Positions 1 through 12,756 of a stretch of 64,000 bases of DNA are shown in pieces. The notes beneath the pieces were generated by a model that saw only the letters and a program-made list of their open reading frames with translations, did no database searches and was not told the origin of the DNA. The stretch spans positions 186,001 through 250,000 of the forward strand of contig AP026148.1 of NCBI GenBank assembly GCA_030295235.1, given 5' to 3'. How positions within the stretch are numbered: position 1 is the stretch's first letter; each line of letters starts with the position of its first letter. Position numbers and translations under genes: made by a program. The stretch comes from Fistulifera solaris. Lineage: Eukaryota > Bacillariophyta > Bacillariophyceae > Naviculales > Stauroneidaceae.

Positions 1-1235
1 CGCGGTACATGGGTTCCGTTTTCCCACCTTGCAACCACATTTTGAGCATATATTCGTAGACGGAATCTCCCATGGCCCCGAACGTGAGTTTGTCATTGGC
101 AAAGTGGGGCAACGGGCGTCCGTTGTGGCGAGATTTGACCGGCGTTTTTCCTGGATCACTGAAAAGTAGGGATACAGTCCATTGGGTGTCGACATTTCGT
201 GCAAGACTTCAAAGACATACTCGGTCTTGTCGGCAAATTCGCGTTCTCCGGACATTTTGGACAAGTATCGATTTTCAATTTGAATCGATCCAAATTCCGC
301 TAAAATGGTATTGCCACCCGACCATCCCACGTGTCCTCGTTGACCATTTTTGAGATTGACTTTTCCCGTCGGTAGACCCGTTTGACTTTGATCAAAGGCT
401 TTGATAAGTCGTTTGCCCAAATCAAGGGCATGCTCCAAAAGGTAGCATCCCCACTCCAATCGTAGGCCGACAACAATCCTCCCAAATCCCGAATCGTAGT
501 TTCAAACGTCGAAACACTACCGACATTGTCGTGTGACAAATGATCTCGCACCCAATCCCGTCCTTTCCAAAATTCGTCTTTCATATCCATCAACCACAAG
601 GTATCGAGTGCATCAATTAATGTAATCCCTTGTCCACCCCAATTGTTGGCCGGTTTTTTCGATTGGGGCATGATTTCATCGGCACCAAACGCGTATTGCG
701 TATATCCATTCCACGCGTGTTGCATCGTCTGGCGAATGTGAACCCGCCGCGATCGGGCGACGGCATCGGAAGCGGCCTTGATTTCGTCCGTTATGAGATA
801 GGGTGTCCCGCCCGTAGTATATTCGGTATAACGATGACCGCCGGGCGGCACAAATTGCGTGTGAGCATCGTAATCTTCGGCAACGGGAATCAACGGATAC
901 GGATACAATTGCGTGGGTGGTGTATCGTAGGGATTTGTATTAATCGAAAGAGGTTCCGGTGGAGGTCCATTGACGGCATTCAAATCGACACCCGGAATGG
1001 CTTCCGTCAATAACACTTGTTTAATGACATTGTTGGAAGAGGGCAAATGTCGTTCCCGGAAGACACTGTGTGTTGTAGGAGTTGGAGGAACTGTGAACAG
1101 AAGTAACAACAATCCGATCGACAAGACGACGGCAATGCTGAGCAACAATAGTAAACTCTTGCGCAACAAACTCGCATTGCTCGAGTTGCCGGTTCCGCGC
1201 CTCCGACGCAACGAAGGTGTTCCGGATCGTCTCAT
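1..1235 (-). CDS. GH47 alpha-1,2-mannosidase, N-terminal part
   Basis: Probable ER/Golgi mannosyl-oligosaccharide 1,2-alpha-mannosidase, which trims mannose from N-glycans. The start is the ATG at 1233-1235 (MRRSG). It is followed by an Arg-rich cytosolic tail and one Leu/Val-rich membrane anchor at about residues 26-48, giving a type II topology. GH47 landmarks follow: the QHAWNGY block, 'TLIDALDTLWLM', and further on 'GHVGWSGGNT' and 'GAMGDSVYEY'. The gene runs off the left edge, so the catalytic C-terminus is not present. The conserved reading is broken twice by one base, at the AAAA run 437-440 and the GGGG run 106-109 (+ strand). One extra base in each restores the family sequence, so sequencing error is more likely than gene loss. 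The family call is firm. ER versus Golgi is not decided. Confidence 0.88.
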
Positions 1236-1873
1236 TTTTAGTATAACAGAAAGAACTGTCAAAAGGAATGGTTGTGAATGACAACTCATGCAACTGTTTT
1301 ACTGTCATTTCATCAGCGAGACGTTTGGTTTCGTTGTTCGCGTGCTACCAGCTACCAGTATTATTTCGCTGCTTCGATGACTGCGATGGATCACGCTATT
1401 TCGTGAATCATCAAGTAGACGAGCCGTTATTGTGCAAATAATAGTACTACTAATAATTTTACTTAGAAGAAATCATCGCATTCCCAATTTTTTTTAATGC
1501 AAAACCTGTATAAGTGTCGTTCGGTGATCAAGTTACATCCAAACTAATAATGAACTTATATATTATTCCTAATTTCCTAACGTCAGAATGTAATCTTGAC
1601 ATTCGACTGCATTTTCCATTTTTCATCTCATTTTTTCACATACGGAGTCTTTCTACAACGGTCATGAGATTGTGCACCTTCGAGCAGATGCGACTGTGCA
1701 ATGAAATGTACCTTGGAATGCGAATCTGGTGCCCACGAAAACGATCTTGCCACACACGACAACCAACACTTTGGAACCTTTTTGTTGTTGACATCCAAGG
1801 AACACTATGGTACCAGTACCAGGTATATACCTTTTATCTCTTTTTGTTCTTTCACAACCCACAATCCCTCGTC
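1236..1873. promoter_or_regulatory. Divergent intergenic region, GH47 / peroxidase
   Basis: Shared upstream region of two divergently transcribed genes. It is AT-rich around 1430-1560. Near the peroxidase side, 1809-1830 holds GGTACC, a second GTACC and the palindrome GGTATATACC. This is one of several GTACC-rich clusters in intergenic parts of the window. No convincing gene is seen. Confidence 0.4.
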
Positions 1874-3229
1874 ATGTTGTTTACCTTACGTCAATCCACT
1901 CTGGTAAGTCCGGTATATATGAGAAAAATACTCGTTGTTGCTTCTTTTGTCTGCAACCACACTGTCTCATCGTTTGATTTCGCAGCGCTACGCCCCGGCA
2001 CTTGCCGCTTCGTCTCTATGGCTTGCAAACGATGTTGCGTACGCCCGTGAAGCTGTGGATTTACAAAAAGTACGAGAAGCCATTGTCGATGTCATTGAAT
2101 CAGATGCCGAAAAACGTGGTGACGGCACGAGTTTATACGGAACCATGATTCGTTTGGCGTGGCACTGTTCGGGAACGTACAGCAAACACGACCATTCGGG
2201 TGGTTCCGCCGGAGGGCGCATGCGCTTTGCACCAGAAGCCACTTGGGAAGCGAATGCGGGCCTGAAAGCTGTCGCACAAAAAGCACTCGAACCCGTCAAG
2301 GCCAAGTTTCCCGAATTGTCCTATGCTGATTTGTATACCTATGCCGGTAAGTGAAGAGTGCTTGTCGTCTTTCCTATATTATTATATATACCTCTCCAGT
2401 CGCTCATCCAGTTTCACAGGCGTCGTGGCCGTCGAAGAAACGGGAGGACCTAAGATTCCCTTCCGGGTGGGACGTTCCGATGATACCGATGGATCAACAT
2501 CCCCTCCGGATGGAAGATTGCCCGATGCCGACAAAGGATCGCATGTAGCGACGAGACAACATATTCGGGATATTTTCTATCGCATGGGTGCGTCGTCAAA
2601 AAGTTCGATTTTGTCGTGAACGTCTCTGATACGATTCACATTTATGTCTCTCATCGCACTCGCTTGTCTCTACTACATAGGTTTCAATGATCAAGAAATT
2701 GTCGCGTTGAGCGGGGCCCACGCCATGGGTCGTTGTCACACGGATCGGTCGGGATATTGGGGACCGTGGACCAACGCTGAAAATACGTTTTCGAATGAAT
2801 ACTTTCGTCTCTTGGTGGAAGAACGTTGGAGTCCCAAGGTTACCCACAATGGGAAACCGTGGGAGGGACCGGATCAGTACGAGAATGCGGCGGGGAATCT
2901 CATGATGTTGCCTAGGTACGTTAGGGGGGAAAAGGAAAGTGCTCAAGTTGTGGATGCATCGATCAGGTACTGAATGGCTGCTTTCAACAGTGACATTGCT
3001 CTCATTGCGGATCCGGAATTCAAAAAGTGGGTGGAAGGTAAGTGACTATATGCGTTCGCGGATAAAGTTATTACTCCACGTGCAGAACCTTTTCTTATTT
3101 CAAAGTGTTTTTGCAGCCTATGCCAAGGACGAAAACCTCTTTTTCCGTCACTTTTCGAAAGCGTTTTCGAAATTGCTTGAACTTGGAGTCCCTTTCAAAT
3201 CGGCAGACCCGTGGTACAAGTTCTGGTAA
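1874..3229 (+). CDS. Class I heme peroxidase (ascorbate / cytochrome c peroxidase type)
   Basis: Hydrogen-peroxide-scavenging heme peroxidase. Exons by GT-AG sites: 1874-1903, 1986-2346, 2420-2587, 2681-2915, 2991-3037 and 3117-3229. They sum to 954 nt, giving 317 aa in frame. The distal heme pocket is RLAWHC (Arg, Trp, His). The proximal His is in '[12 protein letters not shown]', and the 'GPWT' Trp matches the proximal radical-site Trp of cytochrome c peroxidase. 'MMLPSDIAL' and the C-terminal '[15 protein letters not shown]' are class I signatures. The N-terminus is Arg-rich and then hydrophobic, resembling a mitochondrial leader. The first small exon is inferred; an alternative in-frame ATG is at 1935. 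Ascorbate or cytochrome c as donor cannot be decided by eye, since the sequence carries traits of both. Confidence 0.87.
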
Positions 3230-3351
3230 TACAAAGCAGAATCAGGCAACAACATTATTTAACATTAGGACGATACTAGGATATATACATATATAATAGG
3301 AAAATCAAATCAACATGATGTCACACTTATACATTCATAAAACTTTTTCAA

Positions 3352-6300
3352 TTAATCATCCATTGTGATGTCTGTTTCCTCCAACGCTGGAGCCCCCTTG
3401 TTCGCTGCTAAAGCTTCGCACTGGAGTTGCGCTGCTGTTACTTCCTCGACAAGGTCAGCGTCATCGCATTCTTCTTCAAGTTTGTTGATGATCTTTTCCA
3501 TGGCTTTCTCGTACAGGTGGCGGATTTTGGTTTCGGCTCGGAAGTAGGCAGCTCGGTTCTGCAGATCAGACTTGAGTTGTTGGTTTTGCGCTTGCCATTT
3601 CTTCAGGTTCTCGGCCATCTTGGTGTTGTGGGATGCCAAGTTGAGCTTTTGCTTCTCCATGGAATCCAAGGAGGCACCAGCCGACGCATTGGCTTCAATG
3701 AGACGTGAGTTCTGATCTTTCATTTCTTTCATTTCCTCTTTCATCTCATCGGTACGGTCACGGAGCTTCTTATTCTCCTTCTTGAGGTATGAAATGATCT
3801 TGTCTCCTTCTTCGGCCTTCTTTTGTTGGCCTCAATCTCGTCGACTCCAACCTCGGCACCTTGAGCAAGGAGGGCATCCAATCCCTTCTGGAGCTCGGCC
3901 TTTTCGCTCTCAAGTTCTTGCACTTCTTCCTCGGCATCTTGGATCTTTGACTCGTTCTCCTCCTTTGCCTCTTTGAGATGCTTCTCAAGTTTCTTGATCT
4001 TCTTCTCAAGTTTCCTTAGTGCAGCCTGAGCCTCTTCTTCTTCGCGTTGACGAGCTTCCTCGATTTCTCGTTCGCGCTTCTTGCGAGCCATTTCTTCGAG
4101 GCGTTCGCGTTCTTTTCGTTCCTCTTCCTTTCGTCGAGCTTCTTCCTCGGCCTTCCTCTTGGCCTCTTCGGCGCGACGCTTGCGGAGCTCGGCTTCGGCT
4201 TTCTCTATGGCAGCCTTCTTCTTGCGCGCTTCTTCCTCACGCTTCTTGCGCTCTTCCTCTTCTTTCTCTCGAATGCGATCGCCCTTCGACTTTCGGACAA
4301 TGTATCCACGAGCGACACGCTGAATGTGAATCGCTGGGGCATCCAATCCATTCTCAAGGCGGTTGGCTTCCAAAAATTCCAAAGCTCCGGCGCGGAAGTA
4401 AGTGCGAGTGCGTCCGACCACAAAAGCTTTCACCACCTTTCCATTCACGGTCTCTTCTTTCGACTTCAAAGCACAAGTCATAATGGCTTCAATATCGGCT
4501 CGTGCACCTTGATCAGGAGTCATGTCGGCGTTTCGCTTCGACGGGAAGGCCTTATTATCCCACATGTTGGAATATCGGAATCGGGTGACAGCATTGTCGA
4601 GACGGTTGGGGAACGCCGAACGCGATAGAGTCACAGCTGCCACGACACCCGCGCAACGAAGCTGTTCCACAGTGGCCAAATGATCCATCAATACCGGTTT
4701 CTTGACCATGTTGGGCTTGATGCAGCGAATGTAGCGCGAGTTGGTCTTTCGCAAGTTGGCCATGAGAGAATGGAGTTGGTTTTTGTATTTTCCCCAAGCG
4801 GTCTCTCCGACCAAGTTACTTTTTTGGCGCTTGACACCACCTTTGCCCCCCTACCGTGGTGGTCACAACGTCGACCTTCTCGGAGATGATCGAGTTGGTC
4901 GAAGATTTGCACAATTCTTCCAAGTCGGTCGGCAGTGTGTCGGTGTTGCTGTTCACAAACTGGTCGGCGTCGTACAACACCTTTCCGGCGTAGTGGTGAA
5001 TACCGAATGACATGCGGTTCAACTTGTTGACGATCAAGCACGGAGACTTTTCGTTGATTTTCAAGGCCTTTTGCACAAAGTCTTGGTCGTTACCTCCGGG
5101 ACGGACGCATTCTTCGTTCAACATGGCCAGGAGACCGGTGCGGCCTTCAATCAGATCGAGCACGTCGGTGTTGTCATCGTACATGATCTCGGCCAACTCA
5201 ATGCCCTCGGATTCGTATTCTTCCTGAACGGAGCGGAAAATGTCTTCGGTGAATTTCTGCTGCAATTTCTCGTTCGCGTAGTTAATGCAAAGCTGCTCGA
5301 AGCGATTGACGGGGAACGACTCGAAACCGAAAATATCGAGTAGACCAATGATACCAAAGTTCGCCATGGAACCACCCTTGTAGTTGTCTTCGGCGGCAGT
5401 GGCGGCGTTGATCTGTCGGACGAGCCACAAAAAGACGTTGCCGTACATTTCCTTGGCCAAAGCATCGGCGGCATCTTTCGAGGCAATCGGATTGAGCGGC
5501 ACCTTGTAGGTTTCGTTCTTGGTCTTCATCGTACGCTCCGTGAAGGCCTTGGAGCAGGTCGTCGCATCGATACCGATCAATCCCGCCAAGTCGTCGAGTT
5601 CCATTTTCGAGACGACTTCGGCCTTGTCCTTGTCACCGCCGAGCGGAGCAAAGGTGAGGTTACCGCACAACATGACGGCAATGATCGCGCGCATCATTTC
5701 TTTGAGCGTATCGCCTTTCACGTTGACCAATCCTAAAGTCTTGACGGTGTGTTCATAGTGTTGCGCATCCGTCAGGCCTTCAATCTTATCAATGCACGGC
5801 TTGCCAATGTATTTGAAGGAATCGGCCGTCATGTTGGACAATTTGCTCCAGAACTGTCCCTTTTCACTGCTGGACGCCGCCAATAGCTGATAGAAGATAT
5901 GGTAGGTACGTTCTTCGGGGTCGTGTCCGACAATGCGGGGTTTCTCGAGCAAGTAGACATCGCACTTGGAACCGGCGAGTTTGCATTTGGATTCGGTCTT
6001 GTTGCCGAGCGCCATAAGTTTGGCTTCGCTCGTGTCGAATTGCAACTGCAAGTATTTACCGAATCGCGACGAGTTGTCGTTGCGACGTGTCTTGGCATTA
6101 CCAAAAGCTTCGAGGAGAGGATTCGATTCGACGACACGCGCAACGACGGGGTCGAGTTCTTGTCCGGATCTGGCCGCAGGTCCCGCTTGCACACTGGCCA
6201 TGTGATTCATGGCAATCTTGACCGTTTCGGTTTTTCCGGCACCGGATTCTCCAGACACCAAAATGGACTGATCTTCACCACCAAAGGCGAGGCCTTTGTA

Positions 6301-6997
6301 GGAAAGAGCCGACACTTCGTAAACGTGCGGTTCGAGACCTTCTCGCGGATCTTTCTTGGTGTCCGCCCAAACAATCTTTTGCGAATAATAGACGCGCTTT
6401 TCTTCCGTGTAAAGATGATTGAACCACTGGAAGGGATTGACGGCAATAATGATATCTCCCGTGCGTGTGTAAGGTTGACCGTCTTTGTGACGTTCTTTCA
6501 AGTTGTACAAGATACCGGCCTGTTGGGAGGAGGAGTAGGAGAAGGAGGAGGAGGAGAGCGAGAAGAAGAAGTTGAGATGCCGAGTGTAACGTCCTATAAA
6601 GAGAAAAGCACTCTGTCGAGAGACGTACCTCGTGCAAATAAGAAAGCGAAATCATATCCGAGTAAAGGCACAGATTGCCATTTCCGTCAACATTCTGCAA
6701 GGGCAACACTTTGTGGGGATATTCCTTCAAGTTGACGACAACCGAGGTTGTTCCTTTGGCGGATCTTCCACCATCAGAAACAATGGATTGCTGATCTTTG
6801 TATTCAAAGACTTTGACGGTAGCTTTGTCTCCCTCTGAAGGATGGAAAAAAGAAAGGAAATGAGAAAGAGGGCGAACGAGTCATTAAGAGCACGCACGCT
6901 CATCTCAGCAGTTCGTACCTTGCTTTTCCAAAACACCAGGAACCCAAGCATATTCGGGATGTTTGATATAAACGAGCGATTCTTTCTTTTCCGCCAT
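3352..6997 (-). CDS. Unconventional myosin heavy chain 1
   Basis: Actin-based motor of about 1150 aa. Exons (- strand): 6997-6919, 6834-6629 and 6519-3352. It has an N-terminal SH3-like segment (residues ~5-60) and a motor domain from about 95. The P-loop GESGAGKT is near 185-192, switch I is NDNSSRFG, switch II is DIFGFESF, and the SH1/SH2 helix is 'LRCAGVVAAVTLSRSAF'. A single IQ motif ('IQRVARGYIVRK') precedes a long charged Glu/Lys/Arg coiled coil, and no known cargo domain follows. Two frame breaks occur: the C6 run at 4846-4851 (one base too many) and the T4 run at 3821-3824 (one too few). They cancel in length, and both sides match the two sister myosins. Family assignment is certain. 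It probably belongs to a stramenopile-specific class, which needs a tree. Confidence 0.95.
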
Positions 6998-8825
6998 GAT
7001 TGTTTGGTAGATAGATTAATAATGGAAGTCACTCTTGACAAATAATGAAGGAGTGACTGTCTGTTTGGAGAAGAAAATGAAATGTTATGATTATTTGTGT
7101 TTTTTTTTTGGGGTTTTCGTCGCTTGGTAGGATTTGTTTGTGCCAGAAAGACCCAAGATTGCCTCCCAAGATTCAACTGTTTGGGCAATACTTCTCGTAA
7201 AGTCCCATCGAAAGATCTTGCTCTCAGAATTAACATGTACCCCAAAGATTGGGTCATTGTGACTCTTTTCCTGAAATCCTTATCCTTTGTGATGATACAA
7301 GAGGATTTTGGCATCCAGCCAAAAAATAATGAGACCAAAAGTTGATGTGATTCGGACCGCACAGCCACAGCAGGGGCATCGCCCTTCAAAAAGACAATAT
7401 CAAGAAAGGTATTGTTAGTAAGAGCAAACCAAAACAGACCCTAAAGACATGTAAGTGTTGTCATGTAGCTCAGGAAGCAACCATGATACTAATCATTGAC
7501 TTTCTGTAGCAACCGCAACAACATCACAAAATTCATGCCGAGGCTATCTATAGAATCTACAACAATCACAGTGATTTCTGATTACAATCAACTACACCTA
7601 TGATAGCATTTGGCACAGTGGTGATTAATATCTTGCTCGATTCATTTCAAACCGTTCCTAAAGGCTAGAAAGTAGGGAGTTCGACAGCACTCGCTGTGCC
7701 GATCAAATCATCAAAGATCATCATTCCAATTTGTTGAGCCGCATCATAACATTTAAACCACGATCTGTCAAGCTTCGATTTCATGACACGTCGAACGGCT
7801 ATATATCCAGAGAGAATATCTTCCACCTCGAGTTTCGACGGTGCTCGACGGACTGTTGTTTGACTCCAAGTGTATTATCGACCAGTCACGACAATAAAAC
7901 GAATCAAAAGGTTGCCATGGAGTTTTACAGTGCTGAGGTAAAAAAAACTCTTATTCAAATCTCGAATCTTGCAACTAGTTTCTGGATGCCCCGACTGTCT
8001 CGTCAGCACAGTTACAAATGATTTTTTGCCTCATGGACGCCTTTTTAACAAATAACGCCGTATCAGGACACCTACCTCGTAGTCAGAAGATACGGCCATC
8101 TTGTCTGATTTGTGTAGTTACTACGATTGTCGGAGTTGCTGCAATTTCGCACTTCTCTCTTGACGTTGGTCGTCGTTTGAACGTCTGGTGGGAATCATCA
8201 TGGACGCCTTGGCCGAGCAAAACGGATCGATAGAAGATACCTGGCAAGATAGCTCGTTCACATCACGACCATTCCAATGTGACCCGAGGTGCGACACCCG
8301 TGCTTCGTCTTTTATCTTATAAACAGCTGGAATGAAATCATTGCCTGGCGGCTGGCGGAGATGATGCAACAAACCTCGGTCCGACGACAAGAAAAGCGTC
8401 GGTCAAAAAAAAAGATACCTTGTGCGTTTGGTCGCATCCAAGACAGACAGCCTGTCATAGAAACACTGTACGTCATAAGGCAGGTCTTGCGAAGGGCTCT
8501 AGTATCCTTGCCGATGTAGGAGAATGACTTTTTCTAGTCTTCATCCAAGTGTGAAATATCGTTCTTTGCGTCACAATTGTTAGCGCCCCCGCGCACCCGA
8601 CTTCACGTCAAAACTGTGGCGATCGGATTTTGTATCACACATAATGTAGAAGTCATTCCCGTCCTCATGCCATGCCAAAAGGGTCATTCTCAAAGCAAAG
8701 ATCTGCAACAAAAACATCGACAACAACAACAAGTCGGTGAATGGCATTGTGCAACAACAACAACATCCACCCATTCTTGTTCCGATTCACTTCAGAAAGA
8801 AACAAAGTTACAAACAATCGTTAAA
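6998..8825. promoter_or_regulatory. Divergent intergenic region between myosins 1 and 2
   Basis: This 1.8 kb separates the head-to-head myosins 1 and 2. I see no convincing gene: the open frames are short, lack family features and mostly start at non-ATG codons. The stretch just before the myosin 2 start (about 8700-8770) is CAA/ACA-rich and looks like a 5' UTR. Confidence 0.35.
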
Positions 8826-11800
8826 ATGGGAGGAAAAGACGAGAATGCAACGTCCCATGTCTTTGTAATTGACCCGCAATATGGTTGGAGACCGGCCATT
8901 CAGGAGGGAGCGTAAGTTTTGTCTGCAGGATTTGGCTGGCTGAAAAAGCTCGGGGTATTCCCCCATGTGACCTATGTATTCACTGCAACACTCACACAAC
9001 GCTTGCTGGTTTGTCTTTGAACAGACCCAAAATGGCAAGGCACTCGTCTCCATTCCGGAATACAAAAGCGAAGACTCGATGGATTGTGACGGTGGCCGTG
9101 CTGCCAAGAAAGGAGAACAAATCTACATTAGCATGAAAGAGTATCCCTTCGGAGTGCTTCCTTTGGCGAATGTCGATGTGAACGGAAATTTGGTGGAGTT
9201 TGCGGATATGGTCAAACTCCCTTATCTTCATGAGGTTCGTTGAATTGTGCTTTGTTGGCTTATTCCTTTGCTTATTTTGTACTGACCAGCTTTATATAAC
9301 TTGACAGGCTGCTATTCTTTACAATCTTAAACGACGTCATCGTGAAGGCAAGCCGTACACTCGTACCGGTGACATTATCATTGCGGTCAACCCCTTCCAG
9401 TGGCTTACCCATCTCTACACGGAAAAGAAACGTTCGTACTACTCGAACCGTCTCGTTTGGGAACAAACGGACAAGGATCCTCGGGATGGCATGGAACCTC
9501 ACGTCTACGAGGTATCGGCACTCGCCTACAAAGGATTGGCCTTCGGCAACGTCGACCAGTCTATCTTGGTTTCGGGTGAATCCGGAGCTGGAAAGACCGA
9601 GACGGTTAAGATTGCCATGAACCACATGGCCTCGGTACAGCAAGGACCCAAATCGGAAGCCGATGCAGATATCGCCCAACTCGATCCGGTCGTCGATCGT
9701 GTCGTGCAGTCCAACCCTCTCTTGGAAGCATTCGGAAACGCCAAGACGCTCCGTAACGACAACTCCTCGCGTTTCGGAAAATACTTGCAGTTGCAGTTCG
9801 ACAACAGCTCCGCCGGAGCTGTTCCTTCTACACCCGTTCGACTTGCAAGTTGGTCGGCAGCAAGTGCGAGGTCTACCTTTTGGAAAAGAATCGCGTGACA
9901 CAGCACACGGAGATGGAGCGTACCTACCACGTCTTCTACCAGTTGTTGGCGGCTCCCGACAAACAAAAGTATTGGCCGAAACTCGCGGGCAAGCGAAATG
10001 AAGACTTCAAATACGTTGGCAAGTCGAGCACAACGAAGATTGAGGACATGACCGATGAAGAACACTATCACCACACGGTCAAGGTCCTCCGCATGGTAGG
10101 AGTGGACGATAACATGCTCAAGGAACTCTTTGTTGCCATTGCCATTGTTTTGCAATGCGGTAACCTCGTGTTTGGTGCCAAGGGAGGCGATCGTGACAAG
10201 TCCGAAGTCACTACGCGTACGGAAATCAAGGACCTCGCTGAGTTGCTTGGCGTGGATGATGCGGTGTGCGAGATGGCATTCACGGAACGTACCATGAAGA
10301 CACGCAGTGAAACGTACAAGGTGCCCTTGAAAACGGACGCGGCCAAAGAAGCAGCTGATTCCTTTGCCAAGGAGGTGTATGGCAAGATCTTCTTGTGGGT
10401 TGTGGACCAAGTCAACTCGGCCACCAATGCCGAAACAAACTATCAAGGCGGCGGACGCGACGATTTCGGAATTATTGGTCTTCTCGATATCTTTGGTTTC
10501 GAATCCTTCAAGGTCAACCGCTTCGAACAGCTTTGCATTAACTACGCGAACGAGAAATTGCAGCAGAAGTTCACCGAAGATGTATTCCGCGCTGTCCAAG
10601 AAGAGTACGAATCCGAGGGTATTGAGCTGGCTGAAATTACTTACGATGACAACACCGATGTGCTTGACCTCATTGAAGGCCGTGGAGGTCTTCTTGCCAT
10701 GCTTAACGAAGAATGTGTTCGTCCCGGAGGTAACGACCAGGACTTTGTTCAAAAGGCTTTGATGGCTAACAAGACTTCGCCCTGCCTAATCGTCAACAGG
10801 ACCGATCGCATGTCTTTCGGTGTTCACCACTACGCCGGAAAAGTCATGTACGACGCTGACAAGTTCGTTTCAAGCAATCAGGATACTCTTCCTACGGATT
10901 TGGAGGAGCTTGGCAAGGCCTCAGCGAACAGCATTGTTTCTAGAACGGAGGCGGCAGATACATCCGGCAAGCCGAAGCGCCAAAAGTCGAATATTGTTGG
11001 TCAAACTATCTGGGGCAAGTACAAGACTCAGTTGTCGTCCCTAATGACTAACTTGCGCACCACAAGCTCCCGCTACATTCGATGCATCAAACCCAACATG
11101 CGTAAGGTCCCCGTTGCCATGGAGCACGTCCCAACTATCGAGCAATTGCGGTGCGCTGGTGTTGTCGCCGCCGTTACTCTGGCCCGTTCTGCGTTCCCCA
11201 ACCGTTTGGACAACCAAGCTGTGAAATTCCGTTACAACTCTATGTGGGACAAGAATGCCTTCCCATCGAAGCAAACCAACAACATGACCAAGGAGCAGCA
11301 GGCGAAATGCATTGCTGAAGCTATCTTGACATGTGCTTTGAAAGAAAAGGAAACGAAGAACAAAGAAGGAAAGATTGTTCGACAGTTTGTCGTTGGTCAC
11401 ACAAAGAGTTACTTCCGTGCCGGTGCGTTGGAATACCTTGAATCCAATCGCTCGACTGGTCTGGATGCGCAGGCCACTACGATCCAAAAGTACATGCGTG
11501 GTGCCGTTACACGTATGAGACTCAGGGACATGGTAGAAGGCGCCGCTAAACGAGAACGTGAAGCGCGCTTGGCCAAGGAAAAAGCCCAACGCGAGGCTCA
11601 AGAGAAAGCGGAACGCGAGGCGCGCGAGGCTCGGGAGAAGTTTGAACGAGAAAAGGCCGAACGCGAGAAGGCCCGTGCGGAAGCCAATCAGAAGTACCTA
11701 GACCAAATTGCAAAACTTGAAAATGATTTGAAATTTGAAGAAAGCGAGGGAAAACGACGACTGAAGAATGCGGCCGACAGAAAGACGGAGATACAAAACC

Positions 11801-12345
11801 AGATTGCATCGCTGAAAGAGCAGACAAGCGAAGACGCTAAACGAAAAATATTGGAACCGAAAAAGATTGTCGCTCAGCAAAAGAAAAAGGTGGCAGAACA
11901 AGCCAAAATGATTGATTTCCTGAAGAAGGAGAACAAGAAGATTCGTAAGGAACACGACAAGGTCCAGCAGAAGTACGATGTCGTGGCCGAAAACAACGAA
12001 AAGTTGTTGAAAGCTAGTGATATTGCCGGTGATGACTTTGACAAGAAGGAAGAGCAGATGAGCAAGGTTGATAGCAAGAACAAAACGCTCTCGGATACTT
12101 TGAATGAGGCAAAGTCGTTGAACGCTCAATTGAAGGACGAGTGCATGGCTAAACAAGATGCGTACATGTCTCAAGCAGAAACGCGTCTCGAGTATCAGAA
12201 GACCATGGCACGAATCTTGAATATGATCCAGGACTCCAGTGTCGAAGCCCAGCTTATCGAGGAGACCGTGTGTTGGGCTTTGGAAGCCGAGTCAGAATCC
12301 AAAACGATCATGGCAGCACTTGAAGCTGAAACAGCCATGATGTAG
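8826..12345 (+). CDS. Unconventional myosin heavy chain 2
   Basis: Second myosin of the cluster, about 1111 aa. Exons: 8826-8911, 9025-9234 and 9308-12345. Two introns sit at the same places as in myosin 1, including the one just before 'AAILYNLK'. The motor has P-loop GESGAGKT, switch I NDNSSRFG and switch II DIFGFESF, with 'CAGVVAAVTLARSAF' at SH1/SH2. One IQ-like motif ('IQKYMRGAVTR') leads into a long Glu/Lys/Arg coiled coil. The end resembles that of myosin 3 ('AETRLEYQKTMARILN'). Two one-base losses break the frame: the A4 run 9029-9032 in exon 2 (exons 1 and 2 sum to 296 nt, 297 with the base) and about 9811-9830 (CC at 9824-9825). The myosin call is certain. Confidence 0.95.
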
Positions 12346-12756
12346 AACTTTTGTGTCGCACTTAGTAGTTTAAACAGAAATATGAAATAAGAAAAGAATC
12401 TTTGCAATCAGCGTTAAGTCGTTCACTTTCCATTAAGGTACCGGGAGCTCTAGGTTAATCCTTGCTTTGTCTTTGCCAGGGCAATGAAGTTTTTTACCTG
12501 AAGCACCAACAATGACAACCATTCGCTAGCACGTCTTTCGCAATCCATTGAGGATTGGGTGCGAGTGAGAAACCATATGTTCGATGCTTAATAGTCTGTT
12601 TAATCATCAATTGTCGGAAAGCACATTGGCACCTGAACACAAGAGCTACTGTCATGGCTCTTCTAGCCTATTTACCTAGTTCTAAGTTTCATATTCCAAA
12701 TTCCAAGTTCCGTATCCCAATTTCCAAAATCATAACCCTAACTCTACTATTCATTC
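12346..12756. other. Convergent intergenic region
   Basis: Region between the 3' ends of myosin 2 and the TRM10-like gene. It has a GGTACC at 12438 and a short degenerate array of TTCCAA/TTCC units at about 12688-12728. No gene is seen. Confidence 0.3.

Noticed and set aside
1514-2050. Long + strand frame overlapping the peroxidase leader
   Set aside because: It reads through AT-rich upstream DNA in a different frame from the peroxidase; no domain.
7731-8233. Two short + strand frames in the myosin 1/2 spacer
   Set aside because: The first starts at a non-ATG codon and both have irregular composition with no domain. Treated as chance.
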